Positions 1-10,204 of a DNA stretch of 64,000 nt are shown piece by piece (the stretch's first letter is position 1; each line of letters opens with the position of its first letter). This DNA is from Stratiolaelaps scimitus. Taxonomy: Eukaryota; Arthropoda; Arachnida; Mesostigmata; Laelapidae. A model generated the notes under the pieces. It worked only from the letters and a program-made list of their open reading frames with translations. It was not told where the DNA came from and did not search any database. The stretch covers positions 9,424,001 through 9,488,000 of the forward strand of contig JABWDB010000004.1 in NCBI GenBank assembly GCA_019614645.1, read 5' to 3'. A program made the position numbers and the translations under genes.

Positions 1-2274
1 CCCCGCACCAGGCCTGTCGACAGCCCGGAGGCGAGCTTGGTCAGCAGCGTGTGGCGCAGAGGCCAGGAGGGAGTCCCGCAGCTCCTGGTGCAGGGCATCG
101 GACCATGCCCGCTGCTTGCTCTGTTTGTCCGGAGGGACCCGAGCGCGGGCGCCCGTCTGGTCAAGGGCAGCTTCCTGGGAGGCGGAGAAGTGGGCGAGCG
201 CCTCGGGGGGGAGGACTGTAGCGACCATGTCGGCAACCGCCGTGAGCGACGCGGCGTAGCAAACGTCGGCCAAGCGGCGAACACTGAGAATGCCGAGGCC
301 CCCGAAGCGGACTGGAAGGGTAGCCTGCGACGCCGCCTCCGGAGGGAGCTGGAGGTTCAGGATCGTCGTCAGCGCGTCCAACACCAAGTCGTCATAATCG
401 TGAAGGGCTGAAGCCTCAGTGCCGGCCGGGCATGTCCTAAGCAAGTGCTGCATGCGTGCCGCCGAGAAACAGGACCGAAGGAGGAACAGCCCCTGGTGAG
501 CCGATAACAGGGGCAGTCGGTCGAGCATCACGGCCGTCCTCTCGAGGCAACGGTCCAATAGCGGCCGGATGGCCTCGTCCGTGAGAGGGGAGCCGACGAG
601 CTCGAGGGACAACCTCTGAGTGAGACGGCATCCTGGGAGCGACCGCTGGAGGTCGGGCTGCGCGTCCAAAGAGAAGATCTCGCACTTAGTGGGGTTGAGG
701 GCGAGGCCGCTGCGCCCCTCGTAGTCGAGTACTCGCTGAACGTCGGAGGCGACGGTCGCCGGATCACCTGCCAACGTTCCGTCGTCCATGTACCACAGCC
801 GCAGACGCGACTGGAGGGACACAGCGAGGGGCCGGAGGGCCAGGCAGAAGAGGGCTGGGCCCAGCGGGTCCCCCTGCTGGACCCCGCACTCTGAGCTGAT
901 GACGGCGTTGTCCATGATCAGATGGGAGGGACCACGATAGGCCAGGTCGACCAGAGGGAAGAGCCCAGGGACGTGCTCAGCAACCTCCCGCAGAACGAGA
1001 TCTCGACGGACCGTGTTGAAGGCATTGCGAAAATCAAGCTTGACCAGGGCCGCGTCCGGATGAGCGTGGATGAAGGCGCGAGCCGCGTGAGCAGCGATCT
1101 CCGTCCCAGACGCCTGGCCGCAACCCAACTGGGTTGGGCCGAGCAGGGTCACGACCGTGTCCCTCTCGTTGACCCAGGCTATCTTAGCAGCCAGGCGACG
1201 AATCGTGCTGGAGCAGGCGATGGGCCGTATCGACCCGTCCTTTTTCTTGAGGGCGATGAGGCGCGCGCCGAAGAGTATAGGCCGTAGCGCCGATGGAACC
1301 GTGCCGGCCCGCATGCAGTCGACCACCTTAGCGAGGGCCTTGGCGAGGGCAGTGGCGACGGCTCCGAGTGCCGGAGAGAGCAGGTCCCTGAGATGACGCG
1401 GCCGAAGGCCATCGGGGCCGGCTGACGAGCTCGGGGGGAAAGAGGAAACGGCCGCAAAAACCTCATCGGTTGACGTTGGGGCAATGTCGACCTGCGGGGG
1501 ACGGACGGGGAAGGCGTAATCAGGAGGGGCGGGGGGGTGCTTCGCCCTGAGGGCGTGGAGAGCCTCAGCCGAGTCCGTGGCCGAGTCGGTAGAGCACAGG
1601 GCCCGGGCGGCACCAGAGATGTCACCCTCGGAGAGTTTTTGGGTGGCTATACGCGCAGCCATCTGGCCCGTATCCGTGGGCGGAGGACGAGGGCCGCGGG
1701 GGAGTTGACGACGCAAGCGGTACTCCAAGCGCGCCCCAGCACGGAAGGCCGCTAGGTTTCCCCGAATCACGGCTGGGAGGGAGCGGGAGGTGTCGCCTTT
1801 GTCCGGCATCTGCAAGACCACTCGGGCGAAAGCCAGGAGCGCTTCCCAGGAGGAGACGTCGTTATTGGAATGAACGTCCCGGAGCACGTCTGTGAGGGCC
1901 ACGGCGACTAGGGAACGCGTAGCCTTCGGGACAATACTGAAGACTCGGGCCTCACGCATGGCCGCCTGTAGTCGTAGCTCGAGCGGTTGGGGCGCTGGAC
2001 TCGGCTGAGGCACCGAACGGACCTCCGGGTGCCGCACCGTTATGTGCCTGTTGAGACCGCGCCGGGTGAATCTGCCCTCGCAATGCGGGCACGGTACACG
2101 CGGGGGGCCTGTGGCGTCTCGGGCTGAAGCGGCACGACGGGCTGCGGTGGCGTCTCGGGCTGCGGTGGCGTCTCGGGCTGCGATGGCGTCTCGAGCTGGG
2201 GTGGCGTCTCGAGCTGGGGTGGCGTCTCGGGCTGGGGAGGCGTCGCGAGCTGGGGCGATGGGACCTGGGTTCAT
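1..2274 (-). CDS. LINE ORF2: C2H2 finger and reverse transcriptase (incomplete at left edge)
   Basis: Replication polyprotein of the retrotransposon: it should nick the target and copy element RNA by target-primed reverse transcription. The frame is open for 758 codons from ATG 2274 to the window edge. Residues about 1-60 are an Ala/Arg/Asp-rich repeat. A C2H2 finger follows (C62, C65, H77, H82). Reverse-transcriptase motifs are SAGPDG (284-289), LDFRNAFN with catalytic D414, GVQQGDP (464-470), YMDD (495-498), and GLALNPTKC just after it. Only about 200 residues separate the finger from the RT and no APE-endonuclease motifs are seen, so a C-terminal restriction-like endonuclease is expected beyond the edge (inference). 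The start is chosen because it overlaps the ORF1 stop as ATGA and an in-frame stop lies upstream at 2350-2352. The exact clade is uncertain. Confidence 0.9.
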   Translation of the reverse strand, partial: MNPGPIAPARDASPARDATPARDATPARDAIAARDATAARDATAARRAASARDATGPPRVPCPHCEGRFTRRGLNRHITVRHPEVRSVPQPSPAPQPLELRLQAAMREARVFSIVPKATRSLVAVALTDVLRDVHSNNDVSSWEALLAFARVVLQMPDKGDTSRSLPAVIRGNLAAFRAGARLEYRLRRQLPRGPRPPPTDTGQMAARIATQKLSEGDISGAARALCSTDSATDSAEALHALRAKHPPAPPDYAFPVRPPQVDIAPTSTDEVFAAVSSFPPSSSAGPDGLRPRHLRDLLSPALGAVATALAKALAKVVDCMRAGTVPSALRPILFGARLIALKKKDGSIRPIACSSTIRRLAAKIAWVNERDTVVTLLGPTQLGCGQASGTEIAAHAARAFIHAHPDAALVKLDFRNAFNTVRRDLVLREVAEHVPGLFPLVDLAYRGPSHLIMDNAVISSECGVQQGDPLGPALFCLALRPLAVSLQSRLRLWYMDDGTLAGDPATVASDVQRVLDYEGRSGLALNPTKCEIFSLDAQPDLQRSLPGCRLTQRLSLELVGSPLTDEAIRPLLDRCLERTAVMLDRLPLLSAHQGLFLLRSCFSAARMQHLLRTCPAGTEASALHDYDDLVLDALTTILNLQLPPEAASQATLPVRFGGLGILSVRRLADVCYAASLTAVADMVATVLPPEALAHFSASQEAALDQTGARARVPPDKQSKQRAWSDALHQELRDSLLASAPHAADQARLRAVDRPGAG
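2146..2253. repeat. Six tandem 18-bp units inside ORF2 start
   Basis: Six adjacent units close to GGTGGCGTCTCGGGCTGC (plus strand) begin at 2146, 2164, 2182, 2200, 2218 and 2236. Read on the minus strand they encode repeated Ala-Arg-Asp-Ala-Thr-Pro/Ala peptides between the ORF2 start codon and the C2H2 finger. The 18-bp period keeps the frame, so copy number can vary without breaking ORF2. Confidence 0.92.
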
Positions 2275-3614
2275 GAAGAACGGGGGGGATTGAGAGCGGC
2301 TAGGAGGGGGGCGAGCTGACGCTGAAGCTGGAGGAGAGGGGCCAAGACCTCAGCGAGGGACCTCAAGGCTGCGACGATGCCTGGCACCGCTGGCGCGGCC
2401 GTGGGGCGCCGAGGCTCCGCGCGGGCAGGTCGACCAGGGGCGGCTCGACGGGGGGCAGGTCGACGGGGGGCAAGCCGGCAAGGGGCGGGCCGACAAGGGG
2501 CAGGCCGACGAGGAGCAGGCCGACGAGGGGCGGGGCGGCGCGACGGGGCGGGGATCGCCCTCGGGTTCGGCAGCAGGACCATGGGGACCTGAGCACCGTC
2601 GGAGGGGACCACAATACCCCGAGCCGCCGCAGCGTACGAGCGGGCTGGCGCCTGGGTCGACACCGGGGCCTCGATGAGCATAATGGACGCTAGGGGTGAG
2701 GTGTCCTTCACCTGTTCGAGGACCCTGGCCTCAGTCACGAGCCGCTGACGCTCGCGGAGGTAGGCCGCCCGAGGGCACGACGGCGAGCCCGAGCGATGGG
2801 CACCCTTGCAGTTGACGCAGCGGGCAGGACGGGCGCAGGAGGCGGCGAGGTGGCCGGCTTCACCGCAGTTGCTGCAGGCCCTAGGCAGTGAGCACCGTGC
2901 CGCGATGTGGCCCGACCGGCAGCAGTTGAAGCAGAGTGGTGGCCGGTCAGGCTCCAGGACGACCGGATGGGACCTGTAGCCGAGGAACACCGAGGCAGGA
3001 GGCGGCCCGCTGAAGGTGAGCAGGACGGGCCGAGGCGAGCGACGAGCCGGGCCGGGCGCGGCGGGTAGGCGGCGGGCGGAAGTGACGCCGAGGGGTGAGA
3101 GTTCAGCCAGGATCTCGGCGTCGGTAAAAGCCGCGCAGACGTTCGTGATGCGGGCCGTGGTGCTTGAGAGGGCCGAGCAATGAGCGGTCACAGGGACGCC
3201 TCCGAGGGTCGTTAGCGTCAACGCCTTGCGGGCGAGCTCAAGGGTCGGCGCCCAAATGATGAGCCCGTCGGCGCCACCAGCCGGGGTGCAGCCCGGGAGA
3301 GCCTCATGCGCGCTCTTAAAAAGGGCGAGCATCTGGCCCTGCTCGAAGGCGGGGGAAGGCCCGCCGGCCCCGACCGCCTTGCCACGGACGGTCACCTTGA
3401 ATAGTCCGTGGGACCTTGCGTTGAGGCCTGCCCGGAGGGCTTCCAGTGCGCGAGCCTCACGGCCCGCGCGACGCTTGGCGTCCTTCGTCCGCTGCTCCGT
3501 GAACGGTGCAGCGTTCTCCCTCGCGTCGTCATTCCCAACGACAGCGACCTCGTCGGCCGCTCCAGACCTCGCCCTCTTCAAGGGCGGCACCCTCGTCACG
3601 TCGTCCGGAGGCAT
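2271..3614 (-). CDS. LINE ORF1: Gag-like zinc-knuckle protein
   Basis: 447-residue nucleic-acid-binding protein of the same element, expected to coat its RNA in the cytoplasm. Three knuckles are visible: C228-C231-H236-C241, C247-C250-H255-C260 (both CX2CX4HX4C), and a divergent one, C266-C269-H273-C280. The segment just before them, with a VLLTFSG strand and a hydrophobic FLGYRSHPV stretch, matches the layout of arthropod LINE Gag proteins. The C-terminus is a Pro/Arg/Ala repeat. The frame is open upstream to a GTG at 3671, but the first ATG is 3614, with a purine at -3, so I start there. The stop TGA shares bases with the ORF2 ATG, suggesting coupled translation. No stop or frameshift is seen. 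Confidence 0.88.
   Translation of the reverse strand: MPPDDVTRVPPLKRARSGAADEVAVVGNDDARENAAPFTEQRTKDAKRRAGREARALEALRAGLNARSHGLFKVTVRGKAVGAGGPSPAFEQGQMLALFKSAHEALPGCTPAGGADGLIIWAPTLELARKALTLTTLGGVPVTAHCSALSSTTARITNVCAAFTDAEILAELSPLGVTSARRLPAAPGPARRSPRPVLLTFSGPPPASVFLGYRSHPVVLEPDRPPLCFNCCRSGHIAARCSLPRACSNCGEAGHLAASCARPARCVNCKGAHRSGSPSCPRAAYLRERQRLVTEARVLEQVKDTSPLASIMLIEAPVSTQAPARSYAAAARGIVVPSDGAQVPMVLLPNPRAIPAPSRRPAPRRPAPRRPAPCRPAPCRLAPRRPAPRRAAPGRPARAEPRRPTAAPAVPGIVAALRSLAEVLAPLLQLQRQLAPLLAALNPPRSS
2421..2552. repeat. 15-bp-period Pro/Arg repeat in ORF1 C-terminus
   Basis: The plus strand shows imperfect 15-bp units of the type GCAGGTCGACGGGGG. On the minus strand these give repeated RRPAP and CRPAP pentapeptides near the C-terminus of ORF1. 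The tract is basic and probably disordered. The units are degenerate, so the limits are approximate. Confidence 0.8.
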
Positions 3615-3634
3615 CACCCCACCACCCAGCACAG

Positions 3635-3682
3635 AACACGAAAACACGCTAACACGGAAACACTCAAACACGGAAACACTTT
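3635..3682. repeat. Three 16-bp direct repeats in the element leader
   Basis: Three adjacent 16-bp copies of AACACGGAAACACTCA-like sequence lie at 3635, 3651 and 3667, just upstream of the ORF1 ATG on the minus strand. They sit in the presumed 5' leader of the LINE, where internal promoters often lie; a promoter role is only inference. Confidence 0.8.
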
Positions 3683-4978
3683 CAGAGAGCTGGCTGGCAG
3701 CAGCTTGAAATATGTCCCTTCATAGATATGTACGACGAGTGAATGCGTCTCACCAATCGGGTCTGCGATTTCTTACAGGGCTACATAGCGAGTCCCACGT
3801 CTACCGAAGAATGTGGTTTTGGTACAGTTTCAAGTGTAGGTACATGTCGGCGATGGTCATGGAAGATGTTGCTGTAGTTGTTTTTTTTTAATGGATCATT
3901 GAGTCCACCCTATTGGTCTCTATTGGTCGCTCCTCGTCTGCTCAAACGCGAAGTGTCTCGACGTGTGGCAACACATATTTCATCACTATGTGTCAGTCAT
4001 CTACAAAAACTCTCTCTGCCTAACCTGCCGCGTATGCCGACGCGCCGAGGGCTGTCGACACTTCTCTGAAGTGGTGACGGTGTCTCTTTTCGTCTAGTAT
4101 ACTTTGTATCTTATTCAACTTGACGTCAATACTGCTGGCAACGACGTAGTCCTCGTTTTCTTTTTGCGGGTCAGACATAAAAACGCCGCCAGAACACCCC
4201 CTCCCTCGACACAAACGCGACTACAAAACACACAGGCGTCGACGTATTTACCCCCGGGCCCCACACCCACCCCCATGGCTATAGATGTGCGCGATCCACG
4301 TTGTCTTGTTTGATCGCATTCGATTCGACCGAAATGCTTGGGAAGTCAAGTCAAAAGCGATAACCTCGAGGCACTACAGAATAACCACGCCAGTTGAATA
4401 ACATCTCCGATAACGCACGTTACCTCTGCGGCTGCCACAGCCGCCACCGTCGCCGCGAAAGCCTTGTTGTTGTCGTTGTCGTCCAACGCCGCCAAAATGC
4501 AGATGAGACCGGACGTAGTGGAGGAATCCCCCATTTCGCTTTCTGATACAGTAGCTCGCCACACGCCTACACTGCGTTACGGTCTGGTCTGACGGACAAT
4601 TGTTGTTGGTAGGTTTAAAGCAGTCGGCGGGAACCTATTGTAGATGTTCGCAGACTGCTACCGACTGACACGACCCAGTGCGGATCCCGGTTTGTCTCTA
4701 TCTGTCCTTTGTCTCGTCAGCTGTTCAGATCGTCCAGTCGAATGAGAATAGCGTCGCGCGTTCAACAGAGTCAACCAGAGCAGAAGGAGAATACTCGTTG
4801 CTCTCAGTGTTCTGCCCAAGAACCCCCAGCGCAACTCCCTTCTCTCTCATGCCTTGGCTGCTCTGACAGTTCGGTGGACGCAACGGAAAGAAACGAAACG
4901 GCCAGAACGTAGTATTGGGCACGCTTCACAGAGCGCGTGCATTCGCCAGCGTGAATTGACTCGACTGTAGCTTACACC

Positions 4979-5062
<84 letters not shown>
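4979..5062. repeat. (TA)n microsatellite, about 83 bp
   Basis: Almost pure alternating TA with one phase slip (AAT) near 4988. It can extrude as a cruciform. It generates spurious Tyr-Ile reading frames on both strands. Confidence 0.97.
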
Positions 5063-8000
5063 CGCTTGATATGGACGACGATGGCCTGGGTGAGCAACTT
5101 TGTTGGAATCTGTTCCGTACTTGCCGCCTGGCCGCATTTTGGGTCCCGTGAAGGGAATATTCCTTTGAATAAAAGGTATTGTTAGTATTGTTTCTGTGTC
5201 TCCATTGATATGAACTAATGAGAACAGCAATAAACGCTGACTGTTCCCCGCGAATCATTTATTGATCAATGGCTCGTCGAATGCCCCCCCCCCCCACTAC
5301 AGCGGTTCATCATTGTGGATGGACCAGTGAAAAGCGTCTATCATCACGATACGACTTATTTACATATGTTCTCATATTAGACCTCTTGCGATGCTAACCT
5401 CCTGCGCTTACACGTTCTCCGCTTACACTATTGACGGGGGCCTTGCAGTTATTGAGAGACTCACGGGGCAACAGTCGCGGAGCTGTTCGCCAATCCGTAG
5501 ATAGGTGGGATATCGTTGATCAGCGATCAGCTTTGCCCACCACACCGGACAATCTCTGCTAAGTGGGACGTGGCCCTAAGCATATTCATTTGTGCATCTC
5601 TACATTCTGTACATCTACAACGAAAGCAATATCGCATCAGTGTGGCTGGCTCGATGACTGTCAATTGTCTCACATCCGAGTACTGCACCGTGGCATTCAC
5701 GCTCGTGAACTACAGGAGCACTCTGCTGTCTGCTGACACAATCAACAAATCATTTCTGTACGAGGAGAAAGTGTTTAGGAGGTCGCTTCAGATCGATTGA
5801 GTGGACTCGATGCGTTTGTACCACTGGCGCATCGTTTCACGATCACGATCACGAGAAACGAGAACTAATCGCCAACAGGGTGATACGCCATCAGCCAGAC
5901 GGATGCGTATCATCATAGTGGCCCAATGATCCGATAGGACGTTAGCTGCGACACCGGACGCTCTGCTCCGCCGGGATACAGAGCGTTAGCAACCCGAGCG
6001 AATAGTGCAAACAAACATTCGTTTCTGGTGCTGGCTCTAGGCGGCGTTCATATCGCAGCGCTAGCCAGTAAGGACCATCCGTTTCAGGAGCACTCAACGC
6101 AAACACACAGCAGCGTAAGGCAGGAAGAGGTACGATGTGCACGAATGACCGCCTTGACGGTCCGAGAACTTCGACACGTGCTTGGTCACCAGCACGGCCA
6201 TCAGCACCGCTGCCACGAACGCTACAGCCATTGCCGCTACCGTCCGTGAGCGCAGGCGGCCGAGCGAGCCAACGACTTGTATGTTTTAACTTTCGAAGTC
6301 CCCTGTTGTCTACAACCTCGGTGGCAATAAAGCGCCTCAGTTAAATAGAACTGCAAAATAGTGTGGCCGCGTGACGGATGACCGCAATCGCCTTGCGAGA
6401 AACTAGTAACATTCCCAATATTTTCGTTATCCTTAAATGTAAATTAATTATCACAATGCTCATTCAAGCGTCGTAACGTTACCCAACGTACAGCACCCAG
6501 CACCCAAAAAATGGTCCAGCCCTTAGGCAACAGTGATTCTAGCAGTAAACTAGCAATTTTATTGAACAAAGATTCAGGTCGCCGAAGCTCAGAGGACGCG
6601 TTTGAGCAAAACTAAAACCACTGAAACGCTCCAATGCATGAAATAGATAAAAATGCATATTCAGGACAATTTTGTAGTCGATTAACTGTACATCACTCAA
6701 AAACTTGTAGTCCCTTTAATATATTGAAGATACTTGAACCCTCTGGGCCACTGCACATACTGTAGAGTAAGTACGTCAATGGATTCGTCCCTGGTTGGAC
6801 AAGTGATGATCTGTAACTTTAGCTGAATACTCGGAACACTCCGCTGTTTTCATCCATAGTGGCAAATCCAAGGTAATCTCTTTCGTCAATCCAGCCCAAC
6901 GACGTACAATGCGAGGACGCCACTTTAAATTCAAGTAATTCATTGTTCGCACCTAATATATCATCACCTTCACTCCCTCCGCTGCCTTCTCTGATCCATC
7001 TGTGTGCAGTCGCTTCGTTCGGGTTTAGATTGGGTACTCCACCAAGATCGCAGCCACTCTACCAACAGGTCGCCCCAGATTTGTCTGTCCGCCATGATTT
7101 TGCACCGCCACCATCATCACGGAGGAGCGACTCTCCGAGACCCGCTTACTCGTTACATGAAAGAGAATCCCACCGCGCGCTGATTCATTCAGTTGCCGCT
7201 GGCCGAGTAGTATTATATTATACATGAGGAGACAGCAAGACGACGCGAGGCGCGACAATTCCTCTCTTCCTCTTATGACTACTACGCGAGTAGCACGTGG
7301 TGGATGTCTGTATGCATGCCGTGTGCCATCATCAACGCCGCCGCCGCCGCCGGTATCTAGAGCCTGTTATAGGACCGATTGTGGGTAAAATGCATCATGA
7401 AAGCGTCTTCCAGCGCGTCCGTGCTGTCTAGCAAGGTTTCGGTTCGAGGCCGTCAGAAATCCGACACTTTCTACTCGTCGGGCACCTAGGTACCCGAATA
7501 GGCCGCAGATGATGAAGAAAGCAGGCCTCGACCCGGCCACAACTCGGAAGTAGTAGTACCGGGGGTACCCCTATTCTCCCGTTTCTTAAAACCCCCTCCC
7601 CCCATCTAGTCTTTTTTGCCTCCTGCCCGAGCGAGAGCCAATGTGGCCGCCCAAATCATGCCTCCTATATGATGACCCATTGGCGCTGACTTGCGCTGTC
7701 CGTACCGACATCTCTCGTCTCCGGGACCCTGATTCTCTCCGGCCGTCTGCAACTCTCGCTGTAGCCTGGTCGGAAAGCGTCTGCCCCAGTGGAAATTGTT
7801 CGTACAGCTACCTAGCAATTTATACGAACACGAGATGTGCGAACCGGTGGTGGAAGCCAGTCAGTGTCGTCTCCGCTGAACAAGATCGTAGCAGAGATAC
7901 CGAGATGGCGAGGAGTCTGCGAAAAAAGGAACAAGAGTGCTGAGTGTGTCTCCGGAGACGCCTGGGCAGCGCTACGATGAGGTTCTGCCCGAGAATGACA

Positions 8001-9988
8001 TTTCATTCATTGGTGGCCCTCGAAATGTCGCTCATCGTGGGCTTCTGTATCCGCCATGGTCATACCCGTGCACGCTTTGATTGGGTCCATTACGCCCAAA
8101 AAAATATAAAAGATAGTGATGAATACGACTCGTGGCCGGGCAATAGAAAGAGTGTTCTCTCACTGGTCTCTTGTTTGCTCATCCGTGGTTCATTCAGTGG
8201 TTGACGTGATGGCTCTCGCCAACGATGATAGCACGAGAGCAGGCTCAGATGTATCGAAAGTACGCGACCAGTTCCTGGGGCTCGCGGGGTTGTCCCCACG
8301 CAGACCGCGCTGTGGCGCAACTTCGCCTGTATCCGCCAGTGTTTGCGCCTTAATCCTGGAACACTGAAGACCAGCATCAAACACCGGGTGACTCCTCTAT
8401 TTATTCTCTAATTTTTATTATTAAATCCTTTTCATCTGGCAAGCTCATCGCCAATGGGCGGCATTTGCTAACGCCTTGAAATCGCCCAAATTTGTTAACC
8501 GGGGATCTACACACGATCCAGCAGAGCATGAGTGTTTGCAAGAATCTGTTTAAGCAAAGTTGTTCGGACGAAGCATAAATGCAACCAAGCTAGAAACGCA
8601 GATAATAAGAAACTAGCAATTCTCGTTGCTGGATTCTTTTATATAATCGTACACGTGAGTTATCGGACGTTAGACCTCGTTGTATTTGCTCAGTGTTTCC
8701 AATATATTGTACTACGATACTATCAAACCACTTTCTCCCTTTGCTTACATGTTCCACTGGCGTAGCTGGCACTGGCAACTTAACCGAACAGACGCTTACT
8801 TGCAACATGAAGGGAACCTGATGTTATTCGATGCCACAATACAACGACGCTGGATGGCTAACCAACCCTGTTTTCTAAGGATGACCCATTTCGCTCACTT
8901 TGTAGATTTAGGCCACGAGCGAGAGGGGTCCAAGGTCAGAGGCAGACAATTTTGAAGTGAACTACAAATGGTCGCCTTGCATTGACGGGTGTCGGCCCAG
9001 GCGGAGAGAGTATGCAAGGAAAGCTCGATATTGGCGAGAACAGCTGATAATTTGCATGGGGTTACATTGAGGGAAGACGCCAGCCAGCCAGCCAGCTAAC
9101 GCTCTGTAAGGTCTAGGACAGTCTCCCAAAGCAATATGCCACATTTCTACTACTAGCAAGCGTCCATACCTTTTCGGCGTTCAGCGGCTGTCTGACGAAT
9201 GTCTTTTATCGAATCTGTACAAGTATCCTTGTGAACGGATGTTTCCGTTGAACCAAGATCGAGTACCAATCAAGCGGCGTTTCAAACGGACGACAACGTG
9301 ACGAGAGACAACGCTATGGTGCAGACAGAATACGATTGGATACGCTAGACGCTGGCAATAGTACGGCAGATGCATGCATGATCGTATGTGTGTTTATCTT
9401 CCCTTGCTACATAGCTTTCGATGTGTGATATGCTTGGATGATGAACGCCTGCTTCAGTTCGCAGTCGCCCAATATTGTCTGAGATTGATGGGCTGTTCCT
9501 TTTGCGTCCGCTGTGCTGATTTGGAAAATGTTTGTAGCGGGCAGATGAAAACGCAACGTCACAACGCCAGCGTCTCGCAACAGGACTTAGACTCAGATGA
9601 CTATAGCTGACTATGGGGCTAGGGCTTTTCCAATGCTACCAAGACACAAGTATTTTACTGTCGTGGCGCGGGATCGTTGTACTGTTGAAAAAAAAAGGCT
9701 CGGAATGTGCTCAATCACAGTATTGTGAGAAGACAAAATTCGGATAAATACAGTCAACATATACTTAAGGTACGGAGATGCTGGCGGTGGCCGTAGCAAA
9801 TTTGAAAAAATATGATTATTATTACAGTTTCATTATTTCATCTATTTATCAGCAGACGACAGATGTTTTGCATTCGTTGACTCTGAAAAGCAGTATCTGA
9901 AAGAGTGGAGGCTGCGAGAATTTCCAGCATCAGTCTACGGTGGCTTGGGGGACACCCCGCTGAGTGGATTTATGTTTCTTACGAATGA

Positions 9989-9993
<5 letters not shown>

Positions 9994-10029
<36 letters not shown>
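9994..10029. repeat. (TA)n microsatellite, about 35 bp
   Basis: Pure TA alternation following ATACCC. It is one of a pair of TA tracts spaced about 140 bp apart. Confidence 0.95.
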
Positions 10030-10030
<1 letters not shown>

Positions 10031-10167
10031 TTACAATTAACAAACGCCCATTTCTGTGTTAGTTGAAAAACAAAGGAGGCTTTCTTCAAGTACCAGCACA
10101 CCTGCTTGTGTTTATCATGAATGTCTCGAGCGGGAAAATATCCAGGTATATACATGCGTATTACGTC

Positions 10168-10169
<2 letters not shown>

Positions 10170-10201
<32 letters not shown>
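10170..10201. repeat. (TA)n microsatellite, about 31 bp
   Basis: Pure TA alternation, second member of the pair with the tract at 9994. Confidence 0.95.

Positions 10202-10204
<3 letters not shown>

Larger units (their letters stand above)
1..3700 (-). mobile_element. GC-rich two-ORF non-LTR retrotransposon, 5' part
   Basis: The element reads right to left and is cut by the left edge, so its 3' end is not visible. In order it carries a short leader with 16-bp direct repeats, a Gag-like ORF1 with CCHC knuckles, and an ORF2 with a C2H2 finger and reverse transcriptase. Base composition changes sharply near 3700: the element is strongly GC-rich, while the flank is mixed and contains AT-rich patches. 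Neither ORF has an internal stop, which suggests a young copy. No LTR and no flanking target duplication can be seen. The exact 5' boundary (about 3680-3720) is inferred from the composition shift. The flank does not look like rDNA, so I see no sign of site-specific rDNA insertion. Confidence 0.88.

Noticed and set aside
2042..2293. Plus-strand frame rich in Ala-Ser-Arg
   Set aside because: It is the antisense shadow of the ORF2 18-bp repeats.
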